Source: Pseudomonas sp. FP453 (lineage in GTDB: Bacteria > Pseudomonadota > Gammaproteobacteria > Pseudomonadales > Pseudomonadaceae). From it: a DNA stretch of 64,000 bases. Below the pieces are notes generated by a model. That model ran no database searches, was not told where the DNA came from, and saw nothing but the letters and a program-made list of their open reading frames with translations. Shown in pieces: positions 17,371 to 26,481 of this stretch. Both the position numbers and the translations under genes were made by a program. The DNA is taken from contig NZ_CP117435.1 in assembly GCF_030687495.1 (NCBI RefSeq), forward strand, positions 3,972,501-4,036,500, written 5' to 3'. Within the stretch, counting starts at the first letter, position 1, and each line of letters opens with the position of its first letter.

Positions 17371-18858
17371 ATGAGCGATATTGCGCTACTGCCTCAAGTC
17401 GACGCTTTTCTACGTCGTGACCATGGGCTCTTCATCGATGGCGCCAACGTACGCAGCCACGCCAGCCAGACCCTCGCCGTGACCAATCCGGCCACCGGCA
17501 AGGTCATCGCCCATGTCGCCGATGCAGACAGCACAGACATCGACGCAGCGGTGGCCTCGGCCAACCAGGGCTTTGCGTTGTGGGCGCAGGCGGCACCGGC
17601 GACCCGCGGCCATGTGCTGCTCAAGCTTGCCGACTTGCTGGAGCGCAACCGCGAGGAACTGGCGCAGATCGAAACCTGCCAGTCGGGCAAGATCATCCAG
17701 ATCTCCCGGGCGTTCGAAGTGGACCAGGCTGCACACTTCTTGCGCTATTACGCCGGTTGGGCCACCAAGATCAGCGGCCAGACCCTTACCCCGTCGCTGC
17801 CCTCCTTCAACGGTGAACGCTACACCGCCTTCACCCTGCGCGAACCGGTGGGCGTGGTGGTGGGCATCGTGCCGTGGAACTTCTCGACCATGATCGCCAT
17901 CTGGAAACTCGCCTCGGCGCTGGTCACCGGTTGCAGCATCATCATCAAGCCCAGCGAGTTCACCCCGCTGACCATCCTGCGCATCGCCGAACTGGCCATC
18001 GAGGCCGGATTGCCCAAGGGCGTGCTCAATGTACTCACCGGCGGCGGCCAAGTCGGCAAAGGCCTGGTGGAACACCCCGGCACGCACAAGGTGTCGTTCA
18101 CCGGCTCGGTGCCCACCGGGATTGCCGTGGGCCGCAGCGCCATGGGCGCCGGCCTGACCCGCGCGACCCTGGAACTGGGCGGCAAGAACGCAGCGGGTTT
18201 CCTGCGCGACATGGACGCGGACAAGACCGTGGAAGGCATCATCGAGGCCGGTTTTCTGCACTCCGGGCAAATCTGCGCAGCGGCCGAACGCTTCTACGTG
18301 CACCGCTCGCAGATCGACACCGTGCTGGAAAAACTCAAGCAGCGCCTCAGCCGCCTGACCATCGGTTCCCCCCTGGACGAACGCACCGAATTCGGTCCGG
18401 TCACCCATCACCAACATCAGCTCAAACTGCTCGGCTACATCGCCCAGGCCCGTGCCGAAAACAACACGATCATCCACGGCGGCACCCTGCTCGACCGCCC
18501 CGGCTGCTACGTCGAACCCACAGTGATCCTGGCCAACCACGCCCACGACACCCTGCTCACTGAAGAAACCTTCGGCCCCATCGCCACCTTCCTGCCCTAC
18601 GACAGCGAAGACGAACTGCTCGCGTTGATGAACCAGGGCCCCTACGGCCTCAGCGCCAGCCTGTGGACCCATGACCTGGGCAAGGCACTGCGCATGGTCC
18701 CGGCGATCAACGCCGGAACATTGTGGGTGAATATGCACACCCTGCTCGACCCGGCGGTGCCCTTTGGCGGCAACCGCTCCTCCGGGGTGGGCCGGGAGTT
18801 TGGCAGTGCGTTCATTGAGGATTACACCGAGCTGAAGTCGGTGATGATTCGCTATTGA
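17371..18858 (+). CDS. Phenylacetaldehyde-type dehydrogenase (FeaB/PadA-like)
   Basis: This NAD-dependent aldehyde dehydrogenase has 495 residues. The catalytic Glu lies in LELGGKNAAGF (near 268) and Cys in HSGQICAAAERF (near 302). VVVGIVPWNFSTMIAIWK, SFTGSVPTGIAVG and EETFGPIATFLPY are present. The sequence and length fit FeaB/StyD-type phenylacetaldehyde dehydrogenases. In this context the likely reaction is 4-hydroxyphenylacetaldehyde to 4-hydroxyphenylacetate, the entry compound of the hpa operon. ATG 17371 was chosen over an in-frame upstream start at 17326 because family similarity begins at MSDIALLPQ. It lies 106 bp after the porin gene, in the same direction. Confidence 0.88.
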   Translation: MSDIALLPQVDAFLRRDHGLFIDGANVRSHASQTLAVTNPATGKVIAHVADADSTDIDAAVASANQGFALWAQAAPATRGHVLLKLADLLERNREELAQIETCQSGKIIQISRAFEVDQAAHFLRYYAGWATKISGQTLTPSLPSFNGERYTAFTLREPVGVVVGIVPWNFSTMIAIWKLASALVTGCSIIIKPSEFTPLTILRIAELAIEAGLPKGVLNVLTGGGQVGKGLVEHPGTHKVSFTGSVPTGIAVGRSAMGAGLTRATLELGGKNAAGFLRDMDADKTVEGIIEAGFLHSGQICAAAERFYVHRSQIDTVLEKLKQRLSRLTIGSPLDERTEFGPVTHHQHQLKLLGYIAQARAENNTIIHGGTLLDRPGCYVEPTVILANHAHDTLLTEETFGPIATFLPYDSEDELLALMNQGPYGLSASLWTHDLGKALRMVPAINAGTLWVNMHTLLDPAVPFGGNRSSGVGREFGSAFIEDYTELKSVMIRY

Positions 18859-19030
18859 GCGCGGCGCCAAAAGCGCCACGGCTTCAACGGTGGGAGCTGG
18901 CTTGTCGGGTCCTGCGTCCGGTCCGTACGCAACGCGCAAAAGCCGGTCAAGCGCTCATGCGCCGGTGTGCCCTCACTCCGGCGGTTTGACACCTGACAAC
19001 ATTTCCAGCGCCACTTGCACCGCCGAGCCG

Positions 19031-19963
19031 CTACCAACGCCCGGTCGCCAGGCTAAACGGCGAAAACTGCGCAAACTGCCAGCGCAACGCCAACGCCGCC
19101 GGGCGTCTCACCACCTGCTCCACGGTGAGCGTCCACAAGCGCTGCGCGCCCTCAAACTCAGCCACCTGGGGCCCGTCAAGGATCAGCGAGGTGCGCCCGG
19201 CAATCTGCACCACATCCCCTGCGGCAAAATCGATAAACAACAACCCTGCCACCGGATTGATCTGCAAGTTGCCCAGGGTGTTGAAGAACAGGTTGCCGGC
19301 AAAGTCGGGGATGGTCAGCACATTGCCCTCGACCCGCACGAAACCACGGTTACCGCCACGGTGGGAGACATCCACCGAGCGCGCGCCGTCGGTGTCCACA
19401 TAGCTGGCGACGAAGAACGTGTCGGCGTTGCGGATCAGTGCTTGCGCCGCTTCATCCAGGCTGTCGCTGCGTTCCACACGCGTGCCGGGTTTACGGGCAA
19501 TCCCGTCCACCGGACGCAGCTGGATGTACTTGGGGCAGTTGCCAAAGCTGTGCACCACCTGCACCGAAAAACCCTCATGATCAAGGGCTGCGATGCGGCC
19601 ATTCATGCGGTTGCGCCGGCGGGTGTTGAGGTCGATGCCCAGCACCCCCACCGCAGCCCCCTCGCGCACGCCAGCGCGGGCGGGGTCGCTGGATGACGGC
19701 AGGCTGTCGATCTGCAATGTCAGCGGGTCGGGTGAATGGGCAAACCCCGGCGCGCCTTCCACCAGCGTCGCCCACGGCGTGCCGCTTTCGTCCACCACAC
19801 CGAGCAACAGGTACGGCAACAGGGGATAGAAATCGCGGTGCTGTTCCGGCAGGTGATCACGAATGACCTTGGGCCCCACCACTGCCATGCGCTCAGCCAC
19901 GCCCGCGGCGGCTTGCAGGTGCCGTTCGCCGGCGTGCCAGGGAGATTGTTCGATCAGGTTCAT
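19031..19963 (-). CDS. Pyridoxamine 5'-phosphate oxidase-like flavin-binding protein
   Basis: This 310-residue protein has the split-barrel FMN-binding fold: LLGVVDESGTPWATLVEG, FVASYVDTDGARSVDVSHRGG and FVRVEGNVLTIPDFAGN. The last third, NPVAGLLFIDFAAGDVVQIAGR, is a second strand set typical of long PNPOx-like proteins. The start follows GAGGTGGTCACC. It is the distal gene of a minus-strand group with GST and two LysR genes and is 80 bp from the nearest LysR. The substrate is unknown. Confidence 0.75.
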   Translation of the reverse strand: MNLIEQSPWHAGERHLQAAAGVAERMAVVGPKVIRDHLPEQHRDFYPLLPYLLLGVVDESGTPWATLVEGAPGFAHSPDPLTLQIDSLPSSSDPARAGVREGAAVGVLGIDLNTRRRNRMNGRIAALDHEGFSVQVVHSFGNCPKYIQLRPVDGIARKPGTRVERSDSLDEAAQALIRNADTFFVASYVDTDGARSVDVSHRGGNRGFVRVEGNVLTIPDFAGNLFFNTLGNLQINPVAGLLFIDFAAGDVVQIAGRTSLILDGPQVAEFEGAQRLWTLTVEQVVRRPAALALRWQFAQFSPFSLATGRW

Positions 19964-20042
19964 GGTGACCACCTCAGGTTGTAGGCCCCGATGCTGCGCC
20001 CTGCCCGGCAAAGAGAGAATCACCACCCGCGGCAATCCACTA

Positions 20043-20942
20043 TTACGCCAACTGAAATACCGGATGTGCGCGCAGTGCCGCCACACAGTGATCGACAAAG
20101 CTGCGCACGCGCATCGGCGCGTTGCGGCCTGCGCGGTACACCACGTGAATCGGCAGCGGTGGCGGCTCATAGGCCTGCAGCACCCGGCGCAATTGCCCGC
20201 TGAGCAGGTGCTCGTGCGCCGGGTAGCTCAGGCAGCGCACCAGCCCTGCCCCGTGCACCGCCGCATTGATCGCACCCTGCACCGTGGCGCAACCCAAGCG
20301 GGCACGGGCCTTGAGTTGATAGCCCGGCAGTTGATAGCCCGGAAAATCCCAATCCACCTCTTCGGCTTGAGCGATCAGGCGATGGCGCTTGAGGTCCTCT
20401 GGCGTCCGGGGTTCGCCGTGGGCCTCGAGATAACCAGGGCTTGCGCACAGGATCTGGCGGACCTGCCCCACCGGCCGCGCAATCAGTGACGAGTTGGGCA
20501 ATTCGCCAACCAGGATCGCCGCGTCCAGCCCTTCTTCGTGCAGGTTCGGGTAATAGTCGTGGTAGTGGGCGACAAGGCGCACCTCGGGATAGCGGTCCAG
20601 GTAGCTGGCCAACACCGGCGCCATCACATAGCAGCTGAACAGCAACGGCAAGAACACCCGCAGATTGCCCTGGGCCTGCACGTGCATGCCTTTGGCCGAG
20701 GCTTCGGCGGCGTCCACCGCCGCCAGCAAGTGCAGGCAGTCGTCCAGGTAGGCGTGGCCCACGTCGGTGAGGCTAACGCCCCGCGTGCTGCGCGTGAGCA
20801 AGGGCACCCGCAGGCGCGCTTCCAGGCGGGCCACCGCGCGTATCAGGGTCGGGCCAGAAACCTGGGCCGCACGCGCCGCCGCAGCCAGGCTCGGCTGCCC
20901 GGCCAACGCGGCAAACAGTTGCATATCGCGAAACCGTTCCAT
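20043..20942 (-). CDS. LysR-family transcriptional regulator
   Basis: This 299-residue LysR regulator has the N-terminal winged HTH MERFRDMQLFAALAGQPSLAAAARAAQVSGP and an effector-binding domain from about residue 90. The helix-turn-helix is slightly unusual, with Gly-Gln-Pro-Ser in place of the common gly-ser turn, but intact. Its start codon overlaps the stop of the upstream LysR by one base, so the two are co-translated. Tandem LysR genes in one operon are uncommon and may be an old duplication. Confidence 0.85.
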   Translation of the reverse strand: MERFRDMQLFAALAGQPSLAAAARAAQVSGPTLIRAVARLEARLRVPLLTRSTRGVSLTDVGHAYLDDCLHLLAAVDAAEASAKGMHVQAQGNLRVFLPLLFSCYVMAPVLASYLDRYPEVRLVAHYHDYYPNLHEEGLDAAILVGELPNSSLIARPVGQVRQILCASPGYLEAHGEPRTPEDLKRHRLIAQAEEVDWDFPGYQLPGYQLKARARLGCATVQGAINAAVHGAGLVRCLSYPAHEHLLSGQLRRVLQAYEPPPLPIHVVYRAGRNAPMRVRSFVDHCVAALRAHPVFQLA

Positions 20943-21850
20943 CAGTCGCGCCGGTTCAGCGCGGCATCCTGGCCCAGGCGCGCGCTGAGAAAATCGACAA
21001 AACTGTGGACCTTCGCCGGCACGCGCGTGCTCTTCTGGAACACCACCTGGATCGGCAGCGGCGACGGTTCAAAGCGTTCAAGGATAATCTCCAACTCTCC
21101 CGCCGCCACCGCTGCCGCGACTTGATACGACAGCACCCGCGTCACGCCCCAACCCTGGCGCGCGAGGTTGATCGCGGCGTTATTGGCCGTGACCACCAGG
21201 CGTGGTTCGATGGGCACGGTCAGCGCTTGGCCGTGTTCAACAAAGGTCCATTCATTCACACGTTGGCTGGCGGAGGTGGTGGCGATCTTCGCCTCACGCA
21301 ACTGCGACGGGTGCTCGGGACGCCCGTGCTGGTCGAGATAACCCGGGGACGCACACACCACCCGCCGCACTTCACCGACCTTGATTGCCTGCTGCCCCGG
21401 CTCATGCAGGTGGCCGATACGCACGGCCACATCGACGCCTTCGTCATGCAGGTTGACCACGCGATCCACCAGCAAGGCATTGATCGTTACCAACGGAAAA
21501 CAGTCGAGGAACGCCCCCAGCGCCGGCGCCACATACAGCTCGCCAAACAGCACCGGCGCGGTCACCGTCAAGTGCCCGCAGGGGATCGAATAGCTGCCCG
21601 CTGCCGCCTCTTCGGCTTCATCGAGTTCAGCAAGGATGCGCCGACAGTCTTCCAGATAACCCTGGCCGGCTTCGGTCAGGTGCAGACTGCGGGTGGTGCG
21701 TGCCAACAGTTGGGTGCCGATGCGTTGCTCCATGGCGGCGATGGCCCGCGTCACACTGGGCGGCGAGGTGTTCAAGCGGCGCGCGGCAGCGGCAAAACCG
21801 GCCTCTTCGGCCACCGCGAGGAACACCTGCATTTCGTGGAATCGGTCCAT
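20942..21850 (-). CDS. LysR-family transcriptional regulator
   Basis: This LysR regulator of 302 residues has the HTH MDRFHEMQVFLAVAEEAGFAAAARRLNTSPPSVTRAI, divergent from its partner at 20043 but of the same subgroup. ATG 21850 is chosen because GGAG lies 6 nt upstream, while GTG 21856 abuts it. It starts 2 bp after the GST stop and ends on the start of the next LysR. Targets are unknown; the GST and PNPOx-like genes in the same unit are candidates. Confidence 0.85.
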   Translation of the reverse strand: MDRFHEMQVFLAVAEEAGFAAAARRLNTSPPSVTRAIAAMEQRIGTQLLARTTRSLHLTEAGQGYLEDCRRILAELDEAEEAAAGSYSIPCGHLTVTAPVLFGELYVAPALGAFLDCFPLVTINALLVDRVVNLHDEGVDVAVRIGHLHEPGQQAIKVGEVRRVVCASPGYLDQHGRPEHPSQLREAKIATTSASQRVNEWTFVEHGQALTVPIEPRLVVTANNAAINLARQGWGVTRVLSYQVAAAVAAGELEIILERFEPSPLPIQVVFQKSTRVPAKVHSFVDFLSARLGQDAALNRRD

Positions 21851-21852
21851 CG

Positions 21853-22488
21853 TCACTCCTTCTGTTGCAAACCCGCCGCCGTGCGCGGCATGCCGACAAA
21901 CCCCGGCAACGCCTCGATGCTGGCCAGCCAGGCGCGCACTAGAGGGTAGTCGGCCAGCGACACATTGCCTTCCGGCGCATGGGCGACGTAGGTGTAGAAA
22001 GCGATATCGGCGATGCTCGGCTGCTCACTGGCGAGGAAGCGGCTGTGGCTCAGTTGCTGTTCCACCAACTGCAGCAAGCCATGGGCGCGGCTGATGGCGT
22101 TGACGGTATCGACCTCGGCACCAAACACCACTGCCAGCCGCGCAGACGCCGGCCCCACATGCAACTGACCCGCCGCCGCCGACAGCCAGCGCTGCACACG
22201 GGCCTGACCTACCGGGTCGCTGGGCAGCCATTGGCCCTTGCCGTATTTGCTGGCGAGGTAGACCAGGATCGCATTGGAATCGGCCAACACGGTGCCGTTG
22301 TCATCAATCGCAGGGACTTGGCCAAAGCTGTTGATCGTGGCGAGAAAATCCGCCGCCTTGTGTGCGCCTTGCTTGAGGTCCACCAGGATAAATTCCGTGG
22401 GCAAGCCCAGCAGGGACAGCATCAGCTCCACCCGATGGGAGTGGCCGGACAGCGGGAAACCGTAGAGTTTGATCGCGGGCTGGGACAT
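21853..22488 (-). CDS. Glutathione S-transferase
   Basis: This 211-residue cytosolic GST has the thioredoxin-fold N-domain [18 protein letters not shown] with a catalytic Ser/Ser-His region, the cis-Pro motif VPAIDDNG and the GSH-binding [10 protein letters not shown]. The C-terminal helical domain follows. TTGGAGCC precedes ATG 22488; an in-frame upstream start would add 12 residues without similarity. It is first in the GST-LysR-LysR-PNPOx unit. Confidence 0.85.
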   Translation of the reverse strand: MSQPAIKLYGFPLSGHSHRVELMLSLLGLPTEFILVDLKQGAHKAADFLATINSFGQVPAIDDNGTVLADSNAILVYLASKYGKGQWLPSDPVGQARVQRWLSAAAGQLHVGPASARLAVVFGAEVDTVNAISRAHGLLQLVEQQLSHSRFLASEQPSIADIAFYTYVAHAPEGNVSLADYPLVRAWLASIEALPGFVGMPRTAAGLQQKE

Positions 22489-22660
22489 GACAGGCTCCAA
22501 AACAAGGTTATCGACGCCGGCCATGGTCCACCGCTGCAGTGATCGTTGGAATCACCAGGATTCACAATCCAGCATTTCATCAGTTGAAACAATCACGATA
22601 ACGGACCTGACAAAACCTGAAGCTTTGGTCCTGGCTCTGGCTCTGGCTCTGGCTTTTCAG

Positions 22661-22938
22661 CTTTTGATCTTAGGCGCCCCGTTAAACACGCTGGCCGGAA
22701 TTCGGCATGGATTTGGGGGGTAAACCGGCAGGGATGCCGGTTTAGCCGCCCCGCGCCATGGATGGCGCGTGGCGGCGGCCCCCCAAATCCATGTCGGATT
22801 ACGGGCACACCGAGCCTAGGCGAGGTGCCGAGTGTTGGGGCAAGAGCCCTTTTGGTTACTTTTGGGGCTCTTTTCCAAAAGTGACCCGCCGTAAGCGCGG
22901 AACCAACATCAGCCGTTACCCAAATAACGGATATGTAC
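22661..22938 (+). repeat. About 280-nt structured intergenic element, copy A
   Basis: This non-coding element is shared with copies at 48144-48420 (inverted) and 48626-48897. A 15-bp outer stem (22706-22720 with 22779-22793) encloses two hairpins: AAACCGGC with GCCGGTTT, and a CGCGCC/GGCGCG hairpin around CATGGATG. This makes a three-way junction. Downstream, GGTTACTTTTGG (22854-22865) pairs with CCAAAAGTGACC (22875-22886), overlapping an alternative AAGAGCCC/GGGCTCTT stem. The unit ends with CCGTTA-loop-TAACGG. No ORF inside it looks real. The remainder of the 22489-23090 gap holds REP halves and nothing else I recognise. Confidence 0.8.
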
Positions 22939-22970
22939 TCCGCCCAAAAAGCCCCAGCGCCTAACACATA

Positions 22971-23092
22971 GCTATCGCAGGCAAGCCAGCTCCCACATTT
23001 ATCCGGCGTACACCCGATAAGACTTGGTCGCATGAAAGGTAGCCTTCGCGAGCAAGCCCGCTCCCACACAAGCCAGCTCCCACAAGGATGTC
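22971..23092. repeat. REP-type repeat cluster
   Basis: Two or three partial copies of the GCAGGCAAGCCAGCTCCCAC repeat lie here in the same orientation: 22977-22996, a diverged copy at 23048-23068, and a short copy at 23068-23082. They sit at the 3' side of fetB. They are halves, not full inverted REPINs. Confidence 0.75.
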
Positions 23093-23882
23093 AGCGCTCT
23101 TCGAGGCGCTCGCGCAAAAACCTGTGCCCCACCGAAAACAACCGCCGATACGTCAACAACACCGCCCCCACCGTACCCAATGCCGACGCCGCGGCAATCA
23201 AGAACATGATCACGATCTGATACCGCACCGCATCCACCGGGCTTTCCCCCGCCAGTACCTGCCCGGTCATCATGCCGGGCAGGCTGACGATGCCGACCAC
23301 GGTCATCTGGTTCAGCGTCGGGATCATCCCTGCGCGCACCGCCTGGCGAATGGCGTCCTGCGCCGCTTCCCAGCGTGAGCCGCCAAGGGCGAGGATCATT
23401 TCGATGGTGTTGCGCCCAGAGGTCAGTTCCTGGGTCATGCGCTCTATGCCCAGGGACACGCCGGTCAGGGTGTTGCCGAGGATCATCCCGAGGATCGGAA
23501 TCGCATACTGTGGCTCGTACCACGGGTGGATGCGGATCACCGCAAACAGCCCCACCGCCGTCACCAGCCACGAGCTGCCCCATACCGACAGGATGCTGTC
23601 GACCCGCTGCCCCTTGTACGTGCGCCTCCCGCGCCCGGCGGCGGAGATGCCGGCGATCAGGGTCATGGCGCACATCAACGGCAGCACCACGTACCAGTAG
23701 GCAAACTCGAACACCCAACCCAGCAGGTAGCCGATGGCCAACAGTTGCACCACGGTGCGCACCGCCGCCCACAGCAATTGACGGCCCAGGCCCAGGCGCA
23801 GGAGCAGCGACAACGCGCCGTTGACCAGGATCAGCGAGGCGGCGATGCCCAGGTCGAGAGCCGTGAGGTTCTGGTAGTTCAT
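23091..23882 (-). CDS. fetB: Iron-efflux-type ABC transporter permease FetB
   Basis: This 263-residue inner-membrane protein of the FetB/YbbM family has about seven helices. Typical stretches are LGRQLLWAAVRTVVQLLAIGYLL, GRGRRTYKGQRVDS, EPQYAIPILGMILGNTLTGVSLG and the coupling segment ALGGSRWEAAQDAIRQAVRAG. With FetA it is known in E. coli to promote iron export and peroxide resistance. It overlaps fetA by 4 bp. Confidence 0.88.
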   Translation of the reverse strand: MNYQNLTALDLGIAASLILVNGALSLLLRLGLGRQLLWAAVRTVVQLLAIGYLLGWVFEFAYWYVVLPLMCAMTLIAGISAAGRGRRTYKGQRVDSILSVWGSSWLVTAVGLFAVIRIHPWYEPQYAIPILGMILGNTLTGVSLGIERMTQELTSGRNTIEMILALGGSRWEAAQDAIRQAVRAGMIPTLNQMTVVGIVSLPGMMTGQVLAGESPVDAVRYQIVIMFLIAAASALGTVGAVLLTYRRLFSVGHRFLRERLEER

Positions 23883-24556
23883 GGTTGGGTAACTCCACTC
23901 AGCACGCCGGCACTCATGTGCAGGTGGAGGTTGCTCATGCGTCGGGCCTGGTCGAGGTCGTGGGACACCCAGATGCAGGCACGGGATTGATCGCCGGCGA
24001 ACCAGGCGTCGATCAGCGCTTCCACTTCGCGGGATGACGTGGGGTCGAGGGCGGCGGTGGGTTCGTCCAGCAACAAGACTTCGGGGTTCAGTTGCAGGGT
24101 GCGGATCAGCGAGACCACCTGGGACTCACCGCCAGACAAATCCGCAGCTTTTTTTGCCAGGAAGTCCGGCGCCTTGCCTGCGTGGCCCAGCAATGTGGTG
24201 ACGGCTGCAAGGTCGAAGCTGCGTTTATGCGAGGTCTTGAGGCTGAACGGAAAACGCAGGTTGTCTTCCACCGTGCCTTCGAGCAACGCCGGGCGCTGGG
24301 ACAGGTAGCTGATATGGCAACGGTAATGGGGAATCTCGGCGTTGCTGATCGGTTGGCCGTTCCACAGGATTTGCCCGGAGGTGGGCGCGTCCAGCAGGGC
24401 CAGGGCGCGCAAAAAGACACTTTTGCCAGCCCCGGAAGAACCGGTGATGGACACGCGGTCGCCGGCGTTCAAGGTGAAATCGGTGGGCTGGAGCAAGGGC
24501 ACTTGGCGGCGCTCGTCCATGCGCGTGAGGGCGCGGGTTTCGATCAGTGCGCTCAT
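23879..24556 (-). CDS. fetA: Iron-efflux-type ABC transporter ATPase FetA
   Basis: This 225-residue ABC ATPase has Walker A GSSGAGKS, Q-loop SYLSQRPALLEG, signature LSGGESQ, Walker B EVLLLDEPTAALD and switch His in WVSHD. The length and FetB partner identify it as FetA/YbbL. It is the first gene of the two-gene unit; the 144-bp gap upstream is divergent with the next gene. Confidence 0.87.
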   Translation of the reverse strand: MSALIETRALTRMDERRQVPLLQPTDFTLNAGDRVSITGSSGAGKSVFLRALALLDAPTSGQILWNGQPISNAEIPHYRCHISYLSQRPALLEGTVEDNLRFPFSLKTSHKRSFDLAAVTTLLGHAGKAPDFLAKKAADLSGGESQVVSLIRTLQLNPEVLLLDEPTAALDPTSSREVEALIDAWFAGDQSRACIWVSHDLDQARRMSNLHLHMSAGVLSGVTQP

Positions 24557-24700
24557 GGACGCGAAGGTTCCTTGGATCGGGTTGAGCGCAATGGTGAAGC
24601 AGGAAGGTCCCCGGGGTCCAGCGTTCGGGGAATTTGGTGAACGATCTGGGCATCCTCAATTGCGCTCGCTAGACTCCCCGCTCCCATAGAAGGACAACCC

Positions 24701-25414
24701 ATGGACGATCAGGAAAACGCCAATGCCCCCGTCGCAAAGACTAGCGCCGCCTGGCTATGGAAAGTTGTAAAATTCGAAAGCTTGTCAATCATGGTGCTGT
24801 TGTTCGCACTGTTTTACTCAAACGGCTACGCATACCTTGAGACCTATTACGGCGCCCTTGGGGCGCCGATCAATCGACTGGGCTTCGATACCTATCAGTT
24901 TGTGGTATTCGGCGGAATGGACATGCTGGTCAAGATCTCCGCATCGCTCATTGCTTGTTCAGCCGTTGCTTCGTTCGTCTGCTTGATGTATTTCACGGAA
25001 AATCCCGACCGGGTCTTTCCAACCACCACACTCGCCCCCACAACGGCCCGCTACCGCTTTCTACAGCACATGGGCAAAAGCTACACAAGAGCCAAACCGC
25101 TGATCCTCGGTACGTTTCTGCTCACCTTTTTTGCAATTGGCACGTGGGTCCTTTGGAAGTTAACGTTCTCTCAGTCGATCGAGCGCGGCAAGCTAAGGGC
25201 GTATGAAGAAATTCGTGATTGCAAACCCGAAACGGTCCAGCTAAAGAATCTGGACCGTATAACTGGCTGCATCGTCGGCGAAAGCGACGACATGCTTTAT
25301 CTGGTGGAAAAGCACAAGGAAGGTGCCGAAATCATGTACGAGAAACGCCAAGTATCCAAAGACAGCATTAAATCAACCAACGGTCCTCAATTGACGCTGA
25401 AAAGACCAGGTTAA
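24701..25414 (+). CDS. Hypothetical membrane protein
   Basis: This 237-residue protein matches no family I recognise. It has a hydrophobic helix near residues 27-45 (SIMVLLFALFYSNGYAYL), a second near 70-100 (LIACSAVASFVCLMYF) and a third near 140-160 (LGTFLLTFFAIGTWVLW), then a soluble Lys/Glu-rich tail of about 75 residues with two Cys. Base composition is AT-richer than its neighbours and codon use is less biased, which suggests recent acquisition. It stands alone, divergent from fetAB and followed by a REPIN. Confidence 0.7.
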   Translation: MDDQENANAPVAKTSAAWLWKVVKFESLSIMVLLFALFYSNGYAYLETYYGALGAPINRLGFDTYQFVVFGGMDMLVKISASLIACSAVASFVCLMYFTENPDRVFPTTTLAPTTARYRFLQHMGKSYTRAKPLILGTFLLTFFAIGTWVLWKLTFSQSIERGKLRAYEEIRDCKPETVQLKNLDRITGCIVGESDDMLYLVEKHKEGAEIMYEKRQVSKDSIKSTNGPQLTLKRPG

Positions 25415-25474
25415 CCCGTGAAGCCACTGAACTGGCTCGCAAGCCAGGCGCTATCTATCGGGTAGCAAATATCC

Positions 25475-25567
25475 AATGTGGGAGCTGGCTTGCCTGCGAT
25501 AGCGGTGGGTCAGTTTGCGCATCAGTGACTGATACACCGCTATCGCAGGCAAGCCAGCTCCCCCATT
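25475..25567. repeat. REPIN (paired inverted REP) downstream of orphan membrane gene
   Basis: Inverted arms GTGGGAGCTGGCTTGCCTGC and its complement flank an inner palindromic loop built around CAGTGACTG. The copy at 42684-42776 has nearly the same loop. It lies in the convergent gap between the membrane gene and the SBP gene. Confidence 0.85.
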
Positions 25568-25589
25568 AAGAACTGTGTGCATCAGCTCC

Positions 25590-26423
25590 TTATGGCAGCG
25601 GGTCGAACTTCAGCGCACTCAAGCTCTGCACCTTGTCCTCACGCACCATCTTGTACTCGGTATTCGGGCCGATCCAGCGATCCCAGATCGCATCGATCTC
25701 GCCGGCCTTTTCCATCGCCATCAACGCCTCATTGACCTTGGCCAGGAACGCCGGCTCATCGCGGCGCATGCCCGCGCCAATCGGCTCCAACGCCATCGGT
25801 TCCTTGGCAATCGCCAGTTCCACGCCACCGGCCTTGGCCTGGTTGACCAGTTTCAGCGCGGTCATGGTGTTGGTCACCAGGCCCACTACCTTGTTCTGTT
25901 GCAGGGCCATGTAGGCCGAGCCGGTGTCCTGGAAGGTCACCGGGGTGGCGCCGGCGATGCGGATCGATTGCTCCGAGGTGGAGCCCTTGGTCGAGCTGAT
26001 GCGCTTGTCCTTGAAGAAGCTTTTCGGCTGGTCGGCGTTGGCCGCGCGCACCACCAGGGTTTCCTTGGCGATGTAGTACGGGTCGCTGAACTGGATCTGT
26101 TCGGCGCGGGTCTTGGTGTACGCCAGGTTGGCGAAGATCACATCGACGCGGCCCATCTTCACTTCGGGAATGCGCGCTTCAACCGACAGCGGCTTGAGTT
26201 CCAGGGCCACGCCCATGGTCTTGGCCAGGGCCTTGCACAGGTCCACGTCCATGCCCACCAGCTCGCGGGTCTTGGGGTCCGGCGCGGAGAATGGCGGCAC
26301 GTCGGCGTACACGCCGCAGCTCAGGGACTGCTTGGCGAGGATGTCGCTCAATTGGTCAGCCTGGGCGCAGGCCACAGCCAATGGACCCAATGCCAACGCA
26401 GTAAACAGATGCTTCATACCCAT
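25590..26423 (-). CDS. Amino-acid ABC transporter substrate-binding protein (family 3)
   Basis: This periplasmic binding protein has 277 residues. The signal peptide MKHLFTALALGPLAVACAQA is followed by DQLSDILAKQSLSCGVYADVPPF. Family-3 features are VGMDVDLCKALAK, GRVDVIFANLAYTKTRAEQI and FSDPYYIAKETLVV. The start may be 26423 or 26417. It is the last gene of the long pxp operon, 58 bp after its ATPase. Specificity is probably 5-oxoproline or a related amino acid, judged only from context. Confidence 0.85.
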   Translation of the reverse strand: MGMKHLFTALALGPLAVACAQADQLSDILAKQSLSCGVYADVPPFSAPDPKTRELVGMDVDLCKALAKTMGVALELKPLSVEARIPEVKMGRVDVIFANLAYTKTRAEQIQFSDPYYIAKETLVVRAANADQPKSFFKDKRISSTKGSTSEQSIRIAGATPVTFQDTGSAYMALQQNKVVGLVTNTMTALKLVNQAKAGGVELAIAKEPMALEPIGAGMRRDEPAFLAKVNEALMAMEKAGEIDAIWDRWIGPNTEYKMVREDKVQSLSALKFDPLP

Positions 26424-26481
26424 GGGAAATCTCCAGAAAGTTGGACAAGCAAAATGGCAGAAGGAATCAAGCCGCCGCAGC

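Noticed and set aside
25475..25567. CRISPR-like repeat from paired REP sequences
   Set aside because: Arms are inverted, not direct, and spacing is not periodic; these are REPINs.
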